The notes under the pieces: model-generated | What the model was told of the DNA's origin: nothing | Databases searched by the model: none | What the model saw: the letters and a program-made list of their open reading frames with translations, nothing else | Position numbers and translations under genes: made by a program | In this document: one piece after another, positions 37,192 to 45,868 of the stretch | How the letters are laid out: each line of letters opens with the position of its first letter | Numbering within the stretch: the first letter of the stretch is position 1 | DNA from: Alkalinema sp. CACIAM 70d | GTDB lineage: Bacteria > Cyanobacteriota > Cyanobacteriia > Leptolyngbyales > Leptolyngbyaceae | NCBI GenBank assembly: GCA_002148405.1 | Contig: MUGG01000033.1 | Coordinates: 1 to 64,000, forward strand | Reading direction: 5' to 3' | Length of the DNA: 64,000 nucleotides

Positions 37192-38604
37192 CTAAATTGC
37201 GATCGTGGGTCGCTGTTTTTGCCACTCTACGATCGCCTCTAGTTGCCTTGCCAGGGAAATTAAGGTTGCTTCATCCGCTGGACGACCGACTAGTTGCACA
37301 CTCACCGGAATCCCTTCTGAGCTAAATCCCATGGGCAGTGCGATCGCAGGTTGGCCACTGACATTAAATGCTGGACAAGGGGCAATCCAATGAATGACCT
37401 TTTGCAGAATCTGCTGGGCACTGAGGCGCTTCCAAGCCCCCACCTTTAAATCGGGATACATTAGGGTTGGCAGTAAGATCACATCGTACTGGCTGCATAC
37501 CTGTACCACCCGCCGTGCAAAGGCATAGAGTTGTTGCCGAACTCGAATATATTGACCTGCCCGAAAGAACTGCGCCTTGAACCACAGATCCCGATTCACT
37601 TTCTCTAGGAAAATGCCAGGAATGCCGACATCGCTGTGAATTTGCCAAGTCAACCGAAAGGGCTCGATCATCTCACTAAATTCAAACGCCCCAAATTCCA
37701 TCGGCTCTACCCAATGTCCGATCGACTCCAACAGATGAGCCGTCTTCAAAACAGCCTCGCGGCAATCCGCTGCGGCTTCTCCAAGGGGCGGAATCTGGGT
37801 GGCAAAGCCAATGCGAAGTTTTCCAGGTTCGCGTTGAGTCGCTTCCAAAAAGCTGTGTTCCGGTTCTGGCAACCAGTAGGGATCACCCATTTCGTATCCC
37901 GACAGTACATCCAGTAACGCTGCCCCATCCGCCACTGATCGGGCCAAGGTACCACTCACCACGCAACCACTGAAATATTCATCCACGGGTGCACAGGACA
38001 CCCGCCCCCGCGACGGCTTGAGGCCGACCACACCACAACAGGCTGCCGGAATTCGTACCGATCCGCCCCCATCGGTTCCTGGCGCAACGGCACACAATCC
38101 CGCCGCTACAGCAGCTCCCGATCCTCCACTCGATCCTCCAGCGGAGTAAGCTAAATTCCAGGGAGTGCGGGTGGGCGCAAAACCAGGAGGTTCCACGTAG
38201 GGCAGTGCGCCCAGTTGGGATGTGGAGGTTTTTCCCAGGATCACAAATCCGGCTTGCTTCATTTTGGTCGTCACCAAATCATCCTGGGAGGCAATGCGGT
38301 TCCGCAGGAGTTTAACCCCGTAGCAACAGGGCATATCTTGCACAGAATTGAGGTCTTTAATACCTGTAGGCACCCCAAAGAATGGAGGTAACTCTGCGCC
38401 GGACTGGGTGAGGAATTCTGTTTTGGCTTGGGCATCCTGTAATGCTTGTTCTGCTGCAACGTGGAAGAAAGCGCCTACTTGGGGATCTAACCGTTCAATA
38501 CGATCGAGGTAGAGTTGGGTCAGTTCTAGGGGGGAGATGACCTTTTCGCGAATTAACCGAGCTTGTTCCAGCGCAGAGGTAAAGGCTAAATCAGTAGGAT
38601 TCAT
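37192..38604 (-). CDS. Amidase signature family protein
   Basis: A 470-aa amidase with the Ser-cisSer-Lys triad at Lys83 (GVPTGIKDL), Ser158 (AGGSSGGSG) and Ser182 (TDGGGSVRIPA); the spacing of 75 and 24 residues matches GatA. It hydrolyses an amide bond in the cytoplasm. The amidation-specific context of GatA (gatB/gatC) is missing, and the C-terminal half differs from GatA, so it is more likely a broad amidase such as those acting on small amides or nylon-oligomer-type substrates. It is divergent from moaA, with 123 bp between. Confidence 0.9.
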   Translation of the reverse strand: MNPTDLAFTSALEQARLIREKVISPLELTQLYLDRIERLDPQVGAFFHVAAEQALQDAQAKTEFLTQSGAELPPFFGVPTGIKDLNSVQDMPCCYGVKLLRNRIASQDDLVTTKMKQAGFVILGKTSTSQLGALPYVEPPGFAPTRTPWNLAYSAGGSSGGSGAAVAAGLCAVAPGTDGGGSVRIPAACCGVVGLKPSRGRVSCAPVDEYFSGCVVSGTLARSVADGAALLDVLSGYEMGDPYWLPEPEHSFLEATQREPGKLRIGFATQIPPLGEAAADCREAVLKTAHLLESIGHWVEPMEFGAFEFSEMIEPFRLTWQIHSDVGIPGIFLEKVNRDLWFKAQFFRAGQYIRVRQQLYAFARRVVQVCSQYDVILLPTLMYPDLKVGAWKRLSAQQILQKVIHWIAPCPAFNVSGQPAIALPMGFSSEGIPVSVQLVGRPADEATLISLARQLEAIVEWQKQRPTIAI

Positions 38605-38727
38605 AGAAGAGATCGAGGAGCCAATGGGGAACGAGGATGATGCCTAATCTAAGCAAGATGCCACAGCTTAGCGTTAAGGTGAGATCAAGTTTAACAATTG
38701 GCACAGAGTGCTTGGCTGGGGATGGTT

Positions 38728-39714
38728 ATGAATCGGATCGATTATCTGCGCATTAGTCTTGTCGATCGCTGCAACTTTCGCTGTACCTACTGTATGCCAG
38801 AGGACGCAGACATCCATTACGCGCCCTCTCCTCAGCTCCTAACCCCAGCGGAATTACTCACCTTGTTGCGTGGGGTGTTTATTCCCTTAGGGTTCACGCG
38901 GTTTCGACTCACCGGAGGCGAACCACTGATCCATCCGCAAGTGGTGGAGTTGGTACGATCGATCTCCCAATGGCCGGAAACCCAGGACTTGGCGATGACT
39001 ACCAACGGGTTTCTCTTAGCCGAAAAAGCCCAGGATTTGTACGATGCGGGTTTACGACGGCTCAATATCAGCCTGGATTCATTGGATCCGGATATTTTCG
39101 ATCGTATTATTGGCAATCGGGGGCAATCGCGCTGGCCTGCCGTCTGGAAAAGCATCCAAACGGCTTACCGTGTCGGGTTTAATCCCCTCAAGCTCAATGT
39201 AGTGGTGATTCCTGGGGTGAATGATCACGAAATTCTGGATCTGGCTGCTTTGTCGATCGATCGGGAATGGCATGTGCGGTTTATCGAATTTATGCCGATC
39301 GGTAACCATGACCTGTTCCACGATCGTGGCTGGATTAATTCTGAGGCACTACGGCAACGGATTCGCGATCGTTGGGGACTCACCACTGCACAAGTGCGCG
39401 GTAACGGCCCCGCCGATGTCTTCCAAATTCCCGGAGCCAAGGGTACTCTAGGATTTATCAGTCAAATGTCCGAATGTTTTTGCGATCGGTGTAACCGGAT
39501 GCGGCTCTCAGCGGATGGCTGGTTGCGGCCCTGCTTGCTGAATGAAACGGGGCAGATTGATCTGCGGAGTCAACTGCGCCAAGGGATTGCGATTGGACAA
39601 CTGCGGGATCAAGTTAAAGCTTTAATCGATCTCAAGCCAGAGATTAACTACAAACTACGGGAATCTGGCACCCAGGGATCCTACAGCCGCACGATGTCCC
39701 AGATTGGGGGATAA
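38728..39714 (+). CDS. moaA: GTP 3',8-cyclase MoaA
   Basis: MoaA is a radical-SAM enzyme that starts molybdenum cofactor synthesis from GTP. The 328-aa product has the N-terminal [4Fe-4S] motif Cys15-x3-Cys19-x2-Cys22 ([12 protein letters not shown]), the SAM-binding [15 protein letters not shown] and NISLDSLDP segments, and the C-terminal cluster cysteines in [13 protein letters not shown] and RPCLLNE. The C-terminal end is short and GG-terminated (SQIGG), as in MoaA. ATG 38728 ([10 protein letters not shown]) follows GGGGA; upstream in-frame starts at 38698 and 38722 are less likely. No other moa genes are in the window. Confidence 0.95.
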   Translation: MNRIDYLRISLVDRCNFRCTYCMPEDADIHYAPSPQLLTPAELLTLLRGVFIPLGFTRFRLTGGEPLIHPQVVELVRSISQWPETQDLAMTTNGFLLAEKAQDLYDAGLRRLNISLDSLDPDIFDRIIGNRGQSRWPAVWKSIQTAYRVGFNPLKLNVVVIPGVNDHEILDLAALSIDREWHVRFIEFMPIGNHDLFHDRGWINSEALRQRIRDRWGLTTAQVRGNGPADVFQIPGAKGTLGFISQMSECFCDRCNRMRLSADGWLRPCLLNETGQIDLRSQLRQGIAIGQLRDQVKALIDLKPEINYKLRESGTQGSYSRTMSQIGG

Positions 39715-39777
39715 TTTTCTACAGAAAATCTAAAAAGGTATTCCTGAACACTGCGAAATTGGCAGAATGGAAGCGTA

Positions 39778-39803
39778 ATAAAAAGGGCACCCACTCAGTG
39801 CCC
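39778..39803 (-). terminator. Minus-strand Rho-independent terminator without a known gene
   Basis: Read on the minus strand, GGGCAC-7nt-GTGCCC (39803-39785) is followed by TTTTTATT. It could also help end moaA transcripts on the plus strand, but the T run is only on the minus side, where no gene precedes it within the next 670 bases. Confidence 0.65.
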
Positions 39804-40473
39804 CACAGATACTCAGATCAGTTTGTCACAGCAAAAAACACCACCATTAGAAATCTTCAGCAACATCAAAACTTGTGTTGCCTCAAGTTCTCCTAGGGGA
39901 AATTCTTGCTTATTCTTCAAGATAGATGAAAAAACGGGATAAATACAGTCTCTATATGAAAACTTAACCTGCTTAAAAGGGTAGTTTTACCGATCGTGTT
40001 ACCAATTTTCACTGAATAATCGGTGTTTCCAGAACATATAAAGCTTTTTCCATCAAATTGCGGTGATTTTTCCATAAAATAGCTATTTTTCTGCATTGGC
40101 GATTTTTCCTAAATTGTTCTACCCCCTTGCTGTCGGGGTTCTCAGTGATCACAAAGGATGGCAACCATTGAAACAGTTTAAGTTCGTAGTTTGCCTGTTT
40201 TTAAAGTTTGTGTAAGCGGAGGGTGATGGGATTGACATGTAATCAAACCCATGCATATCGAGATAGAAGGAGCACTCTGCTGGGTTAGGCTGTGACGATC
40301 GGGTCAAACGATCGGGCAACTGGTTGGCGGACAAGTTTAGGGCTGTATGTCTTGAGATTAGACGGTGATGGGATTGGGAAGATAGCGGCGTAGAAGAGAT
40401 TTATGGCGGGAGGACAGGTCGGTTCCTGATAGGATTTATCTGATTGAAGAGGATCAGACCACAAGCAGGATAT
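39804..40473. other. Intergenic region before chlM, 670 bp
   Basis: Contains four loosely repeated (g/c)(a/t)tttttcc(a/t) blocks (about 40044-40110), ggtgatgggattg twice (40222-40234 and 40364-40376) and two adjacent acgatcggg units (40295 and about 40308). No protein gene is evident. A small RNA on the minus strand ending at 39778 is possible. Confidence 0.5.
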
Positions 40474-41166
40474 ATGAACGTAGCTGACGATAAAACCGTT
40501 GTTCGAGACTATTTCAACTCTAAAGGGTTCGATCGCTGGCGACGAATCTACGGCGAAACCGATGAGGTCAACAAAGTCCAACGGGACATTCGCGAAGGTC
40601 ACCAGCAAACGATCGACCATGTACTGCGTTGGATTGAAGAAGATGGCAATGTGAGCGATCTCACCATTTGTGATGCAGGATGTGGCGTGGGAAGCCTCAG
40701 CATTCCCCTGGCCAAGGCCGGTGCAAAGGTGTTTGCCAGCGACATTTCCGAAAAGATGGTTGGTGAGGCCCAGGAACGGGCTGCCCAGGAACTGGGGGAA
40801 GCCCAATCCAATGTCAGCTTCCATGCCCAGGATTTGGAAACTCTAGACGGCAAGTACCACACGGTGATTTGTCTCGATGTGCTGATCCACTATCCACCGG
40901 ACAAGGCGGGGGAAATGATTGCCCACCTGAGTTCCTTAGCAGAATCGCGCTTAATTCTCAGCTTTGCGCCCAAGACGCTCTGTTATTCGCTGCTGAAACG
41001 GATTGGCGACTTTTTCCCAGGGCCTAGCAAAGCCACCCGTGCCTACCTCCATCCGGAATCCTATGTAGTGAAGATTCTGCAAGAACAGGGTTGGAAGATT
41101 GAACGTAACGAAATGACCAAAACTCGGTTCTACTTTTCCCGTCTGTTGGAAGCTGTGCGGGCTTAG
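40474..41166 (+). CDS. chlM: Magnesium-protoporphyrin IX methyltransferase
   Basis: ChlM transfers a methyl group from SAM to the C13 propionate of Mg-protoporphyrin IX, the step before the cyclase in chlorophyll synthesis. The 230-aa product opens with VVRDYFNSKGFDRWRRIYGE, typical of ChlM/BchM, has SAM motif I CDAGCGVGSLSIPLA (about 64-78), acidic VFASDIS, and ICLDVLIHYP (motif IV). The C-terminal TKTRFYFSRLLEA is also family-like. ATG 40474 gives the usual length; a TTG ten codons upstream is less likely. It is separated by 70 bases from the next ABC gene and could be cotranscribed with it. Confidence 0.95.
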   Translation: MNVADDKTVVRDYFNSKGFDRWRRIYGETDEVNKVQRDIREGHQQTIDHVLRWIEEDGNVSDLTICDAGCGVGSLSIPLAKAGAKVFASDISEKMVGEAQERAAQELGEAQSNVSFHAQDLETLDGKYHTVICLDVLIHYPPDKAGEMIAHLSSLAESRLILSFAPKTLCYSLLKRIGDFFPGPSKATRAYLHPESYVVKILQEQGWKIERNEMTKTRFYFSRLLEAVRA

Positions 41167-41236
41167 GCAACGACGATCGGCTATCTAGTTTATATCTTTA
41201 GTCGTCATGACCCAGACACCGTTGAGAGGAAGGATG

Positions 41237-42277
41237 ATGAAACCATTGGGATTGATCTACCAGGGACTCGATCGCGAAGTTCGACGGCCTGCATCCCTGG
41301 GACTAACAACGATCGCAGCGGCAACGCTCACCGGACTACTGACCTATGGCTGTGGCCAAAGTACGTCAACGCCGGGACAAGCGAAGGTACCCGCGATCGC
41401 CGTCACCCAAATTGTGGAACATCCTTCCCTCAATGCCGTGCGCGATGGCCTTAAGGCGGAACTGACCCAAGCGGGTTATCAGCCCGATCAAACCCTGAAA
41501 TGGCAGTGGGAAAGCGCCCAGGGCAACCCGAGTTTGGCGGCCCAGATTGCCAAGAAGTTTGCTGGGGATAATCCCGATGTCGTGGTGGCCATTTCCACCC
41601 CCTCGGCCCAGGCGGTGGCTGCTGCTGCCCCCAAGTTACCGATGGTATTCTCAACGGTGACCGATCCCCTAGGCGCTAAGTTAGTGAGTAACTTGCAAAA
41701 ACCCGGTGGATTAATTACCGGCGTGAGTGACCTGACTCCGGTGGACAAGCACCTGCAACTGATCACGCAAATTACGCCCAAGGTGAAGCGGATTGGTGTG
41801 CTTTACAACGCGGGCGAATCTAATTCGGTTTCTTTGGTGAAATTGCTGAAGGCTGCTGCGGCCAATCAAAAGCTGGAAGTGGTAGAGGCTACGGTGGCCA
41901 ACACCAGCGAAGTGGCCAATGCGGCGAAGAGTTTAATTGGTCGCACCGATGCCATTTACATTCCCACAGACAACACTGCTGTGTCGGCACTGGAGTCGGT
42001 GATCCAGGTAGGCGTGCAGAACAAATTGCCCGTGTATGCCGGAGATAATGACTCCGTGGAGCGGGGGGCGATCGCCAGCTTGGGCTTTGACTATTACGAT
42101 GTGGGACGACAGACAGGCAAACTAGTGGTACGGGTGCTGCGGGGCGAAAAACCGGGCGAGATTGCCGTGGAAACTCCGACCAAGTTGAATTTGACGATTA
42201 ATGCCAAATCCGCCCAGCAAATGGGGGTGACCGTGCCAGAAAAAGTACTCTCCCAAGCGGTGAAGGTGATTAAATAA
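41237..42277 (+). CDS. ABC importer substrate-binding protein, TrpX/DUF534-like
   Basis: Periplasmic-binding-protein-like (type 1) protein of the ABC_sub_bind family, 346 aa. A membrane-like N-terminal segment ends in a weak lipobox before Cys39 (LTYGC). Typical segments are VTQIVEHPSLNAVRDGL, NPDVVVAISTPSAQAV, MVFSTVTDPLGAKLV, GVLYNAGESNSV, DAIYIPTDN and ASLGFDYYDVGRQTG. Members of this family import amino acids (TrpX for tryptophan/tyrosine in streptococci); the ligand here is unknown. Start ATG 41237 follows GAGAGGA; ATG 41207 is an alternative. It is the first gene of a three-gene importer with 42306 and 43390. Confidence 0.88.
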   Translation: MKPLGLIYQGLDREVRRPASLGLTTIAAATLTGLLTYGCGQSTSTPGQAKVPAIAVTQIVEHPSLNAVRDGLKAELTQAGYQPDQTLKWQWESAQGNPSLAAQIAKKFAGDNPDVVVAISTPSAQAVAAAAPKLPMVFSTVTDPLGAKLVSNLQKPGGLITGVSDLTPVDKHLQLITQITPKVKRIGVLYNAGESNSVSLVKLLKAAAANQKLEVVEATVANTSEVANAAKSLIGRTDAIYIPTDNTAVSALESVIQVGVQNKLPVYAGDNDSVERGAIASLGFDYYDVGRQTGKLVVRVLRGEKPGEIAVETPTKLNLTINAKSAQQMGVTVPEKVLSQAVKVIK

Positions 42278-42305
42278 AACGCAAGACCGCCCTGGTAGGC
42301 TTGCT

Positions 42306-43253
42306 ATGACGACTCTGGTATTGTCCAGTTTGATTGCTCCCGATGCCCTCGATCGCTTGATTGTGCCGCTCTCCGGTGCGCTGGAGTTGGGCTTACTCTA
42401 CGGCTTGGTGGCGATCGGGGTGTATGTATCCTTTCGGGTGCTGAATTTTCCCGACCTCACCGTAGATGGTAGTTTTCCCCTAGGGGCAGCGGTGGCGGCG
42501 ACGTTGATTGTCAAAGGGGTGAACCCGATCTCAGCCACGGTTGTTGCAATGCTGGCGGGGGCGATCGCGGGGCTTTGTACGGCTTGGCTCAATGTCCAGC
42601 TCAAAATTTTAAATCTGCTGGCCAGCATCCTGACCATGATTGCCTTGTATTCCATTAACCTGCGCATCATGGGCCAGCCGAATGTGCCCCTGTTGGGACA
42701 AACAACGGTCATGACGTTGCTGGAGGGTGGGCTTAAACAATTGCCCTCGGTGTTGTCTCCCTTTGGTACCAGTTTGGTCTTGCTGGCGATCGTGGTAGTG
42801 CTTAAATTTGGGATCGATCGCTTTTTCCGCTCTGAACTGGGGCTGGCGATGCGGGCCACCGGAGAAAATTCTGATATGGCGCGGGCCCAGGGCATTGCAA
42901 CCCATCATATAGTACTGCTGGGGATGGCGCTGAGTAACGGTTTGGTGGCGTTGGCGGGGGCGCTATTTGCCCAGGTCAATGGCTTTGCGGATGTGACCCT
43001 AGGGGTGGGGACGATCGTCTTTGGCCTTGCCGCTGTGATTATTGGAGAAACGGTGATTTCTGGCACGACGATTTTCTGGGCGACCCTAGGGGCGATCGTG
43101 GGATCAATCCTCTATCGCATCGCTGTGACGATGGCCTTAAATACCGATTTTTTAGGCTTGGAAACGCAGGATCTAAACTTGGTAACGGCAATTCTCGTTG
43201 CATTGGCGTTAGTTCTACCGCAGTATAAACGAATCAAGTGGAGATTTCGCTAA
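42306..43253 (+). CDS. ABC importer permease, TrpY-like
   Basis: A 315-aa permease of the branched-chain/ribose type (BPD_transp_2) with about eight to nine membrane helices, starting LELGLLYGLVAIGVYVSFRVLNFPDLTVDGSFPLGAA, the usual entry of this family. The cytoplasmic coupling stretch is RATGENSDMARAQGI. It follows the binding-protein gene by 28 bases and precedes the ATPase gene by 136 bases, and forms the channel of that importer. Confidence 0.9.
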   Translation: MTTLVLSSLIAPDALDRLIVPLSGALELGLLYGLVAIGVYVSFRVLNFPDLTVDGSFPLGAAVAATLIVKGVNPISATVVAMLAGAIAGLCTAWLNVQLKILNLLASILTMIALYSINLRIMGQPNVPLLGQTTVMTLLEGGLKQLPSVLSPFGTSLVLLAIVVVLKFGIDRFFRSELGLAMRATGENSDMARAQGIATHHIVLLGMALSNGLVALAGALFAQVNGFADVTLGVGTIVFGLAAVIIGETVISGTTIFWATLGAIVGSILYRIAVTMALNTDFLGLETQDLNLVTAILVALALVLPQYKRIKWRFR

Positions 43254-43389
43254 TCTTGAGATGGGTAAGATGTGATAGTGGTGATTTGTACTCTTGATGT
43301 GTTCCTTGTGAGATTTTTCGCTTTCTTAAACGTATATTTTTGTCTAATTTTGACGTTTGTTCGTTGCTATTGATTTCATATAAACTCCT

Positions 43390-44184
43390 ATGATTCAACT
43401 AGAATCGATCGAGGTTACGTTTAGTCCCGGAACGCCCTTGGAGAATCCGGTGATGCGGGGATTGAGTTTAACGATTCCGACGGGGCAATTTATCACGGTG
43501 ATTGGCAGTAATGGTGCGGGTAAATCAACCCTACTAAATGTGATCAGCGGTGAAGTCAAGCCCGATCGGGGCCAGGTCATCATTGAAGGGCAAACCGTGA
43601 CCCGTTGGTCAACCCATCAGCGGGCTCGGCTAGTGGCAAGGGTTTTCCAAAATCCCCTAGCGGGTTCCTGTCCGCAACTCACCGTTGAAGAAAATATGGC
43701 CTTGGCCTATCGTCGGGGTAAATCTCGTCGCTTAGGGCTGGCTCTTTCCCCCAAACTGCGATCTGAATTCCGTGATCAATTAGCGCGACTGGGTTTAGGG
43801 CTGGAAAAACGCTTGGGCGATCGGATGGGGCTGCTTTCCGGCGGCCAGCGTCAAGCCATTAGCCTGTTGATGTCCACCTTGGCCCCTAACCAAATCCTGC
43901 TCCTAGATGAACATACCGCAGCCTTAGATCCCAAAACCGCAGAATATGTCCTCGATTTGACCCGCACGATCGTCGCTGAACGCCAACTCACCACCCTCAT
44001 GGTGACCCATAGCATGAAACAAGCCCTGTCCTTGGGCGATCGCACCATCATGCTCCATGGTGGCAAAATCATTTTCGATATTGCGGGGCCAGAACGATCG
44101 CGGCTAACAGTCACCGACTTACTTCAGCAGTTTGAGCAATTACAAGGGGCCGACCTCGCGGATGATTCGCTGCTCTTGGGCTAA
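43390..44184 (+). CDS. ABC importer ATPase, TrpZ-like
   Basis: A 264-aa ATPase completing the TrpXYZ-like importer. Motifs: Walker A IGSNGAGKSTLL (about 38-49), Q-loop VFQNPLAG, signature LSGGQRQA, Walker B ILLLDEHTAALDP and H-loop MVTHSMKQAL. The residue after the Walker B Glu is His instead of the common Pro, as in other members of this ATPase group. The 136-bp spacer before it shows no terminator, so cotranscription with the permease is possible. Confidence 0.9.
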   Translation: MIQLESIEVTFSPGTPLENPVMRGLSLTIPTGQFITVIGSNGAGKSTLLNVISGEVKPDRGQVIIEGQTVTRWSTHQRARLVARVFQNPLAGSCPQLTVEENMALAYRRGKSRRLGLALSPKLRSEFRDQLARLGLGLEKRLGDRMGLLSGGQRQAISLLMSTLAPNQILLLDEHTAALDPKTAEYVLDLTRTIVAERQLTTLMVTHSMKQALSLGDRTIMLHGGKIIFDIAGPERSRLTVTDLLQQFEQLQGADLADDSLLLG

Positions 44185-44268
44185 GTCAGACCTTGAGCGA
44201 GAATTGGGCGGGGAATTCTGCTGGATTCCGGGTCGCCTGTGACCTCAGGATAGCGCGATCGACCAATA

Positions 44269-44304
44269 CTACAGTCAGAACTACAGTCAGAACTACAGTC
44301 AGAG
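44269..44304 (+). repeat. Three-copy 12-bp tandem repeat before the cyclase start
   Basis: ctacagtcagaa at 44269-44280 and 44281-44292, then ctacagtcagag at 44293-44304. The third copy runs into the Shine-Dalgarno stretch GAGAAGG (44302-44308) of ATG 44315. Confidence 0.95.
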
Positions 44305-44314
44305 AAGGCATTTC

Positions 44315-45703
44315 ATGGAATCGGAGTCTCGTCAATTTCCTAAATTTCCTATTTTTCCCACGGCTCATACCGAAGATGAACTCTCAGAACAGGATTTATC
44401 AGCGTTATTGCCGTTAGCCTATCAGCTGAAATTTCCAAAGGAGCTAGAAAGACGTTTTCAAAGTTTTTATTATCAAAATTCTATATTTTTCATTCGAATT
44501 GTCTTAATCGCTTTTCTAATTGGCTACGGGGCATTTGGAGTAGCTGATTTTTTTAATTTGCCCCTTACCCGTCATTTTGCGTGGCTGATTCGCTATGGTT
44601 TTATTTGTCCAGCCTTCACAGCAATTATTGTTTTTAGCTTTTCTCGAAATTTTCAGCGAGTGATGCAAGTTGCAATCACCACGGTGCAATTGGTGGGTGG
44701 TTTAGGCATTGTGATGATTGCTGCAATCGCCCAGCCAGAGGAGCCCGGATACCGACTGTATTTTATGGGCTTTGTCTTTATTATCCTAGGTATTCATTTT
44801 TGTCGAATTCGGTTTATCTATGCCAGTACGATCGGCTGGATTATCTGGTTGACCTATGCATTTATTGCATTGTTCAGTCAGCAAATGCTTCAGTCGGAAT
44901 CGGGGCTAATCTTTGTTCTGGGGAACTTGTTCTACCTAGGAATGATTAATTTTGCAGGCATGTTGGTCGGTTACTTGTTAGAAGTATCTGCCCGCATCGA
45001 TTTCCTGCAACGCCGCGCCCTTGCCTACGAAAAGCGTAAATCGGAAAGCCTGCTGCTGAATATTCTGCCCCAATCGATCGCGGCGCGACTGAAGCAAGAT
45101 CCCAGCACGATCGCCCAGGAATACGCGATCGCAAGTATCTTATTTGCGGATATTGTCAACTTTACGCCCTTGTCTTCCCAACTATCACCAACGGAATTGG
45201 TGAATTTATTAGATGAAATGTTTTCCCACTTTGATCAGCTTGTGGAACAGTATGGGTTGGAAAAAATTAAAACCATTGGGGATTGCTACATGGTGGCATC
45301 CGGTGTGCCTACGCCACGGGAAGATCATGCGGAGGCACTGGCTCACCTAGCCTTGGATATGTTGCACTATTTAAAAAACTTTGCCCAGCAAACCGGCTAT
45401 CCCGTCAATTTGCGCATCGGCATTCATACGGGTTCTGTAGTTGCAGGGGTGATTGGCCGCAAAAAATTTCTCTATGATCTTTGGGGTGACACGGTGAATA
45501 CAGCCAGCCGCATGGAATCCCACGGCGAACCGGGGTGTGTGCAAATCAGTCGTACCACCTACGAATATCTTGCCCCCCACTTTATCTGCCAATCCCAGGG
45601 CTCGATCGCGATCAAAGGTAAAGGTTTAATGGAAGTTTGGCATTTAATTGGACGCAATCCAGCACCTTACCCTACTTTGGAGAGGGAACCTCCAAGATCC
45701 TAG
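44315..45703 (+). CDS. Membrane-bound class III adenylate cyclase
   Basis: Makes cAMP from ATP. The 462-aa protein has about six membrane helices at about 55-225, a short linker helix (RKSESLLLNILP) and a class III catalytic domain (about 260-450). Metal-binding aspartates are in LFADIVNF and IGDCYM; adenine-selecting Lys is in EKIKTIGD and Asp in YDLWGDTVN; the transition-state Asn and Arg are in VNTASRM. The K/D pair fits ATP and not GTP as substrate. The membrane part does not match a named sensor domain. GAGAAGG lies 6 bases upstream of ATG 44315, overlapping a 12-bp repeat. Confidence 0.92.
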   Translation: MESESRQFPKFPIFPTAHTEDELSEQDLSALLPLAYQLKFPKELERRFQSFYYQNSIFFIRIVLIAFLIGYGAFGVADFFNLPLTRHFAWLIRYGFICPAFTAIIVFSFSRNFQRVMQVAITTVQLVGGLGIVMIAAIAQPEEPGYRLYFMGFVFIILGIHFCRIRFIYASTIGWIIWLTYAFIALFSQQMLQSESGLIFVLGNLFYLGMINFAGMLVGYLLEVSARIDFLQRRALAYEKRKSESLLLNILPQSIAARLKQDPSTIAQEYAIASILFADIVNFTPLSSQLSPTELVNLLDEMFSHFDQLVEQYGLEKIKTIGDCYMVASGVPTPREDHAEALAHLALDMLHYLKNFAQQTGYPVNLRIGIHTGSVVAGVIGRKKFLYDLWGDTVNTASRMESHGEPGCVQISRTTYEYLAPHFICQSQGSIAIKGKGLMEVWHLIGRNPAPYPTLEREPPRS

Positions 45704-45868
45704 AATGCTGATGTTAAGTTGACGGAGTTTCAGGGCACTATAACCAATATGCTTTTATTGGTCTGTAAACTCGTTTGATAGGTCACTTTTGGTAAACCAC
45801 TGTGCCTATGGAGTTTTTCTAACTAGCTGTTCTTCTTATCCAAGCCTCCTTCCAAATGAGTGAAGTTC

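Noticed and set aside
40285..40824. 179-codon minus-strand frame over the chlM start
   Set aside because: It covers the conserved N-terminal half of chlM antisense, and its composition is that of a shadow frame.
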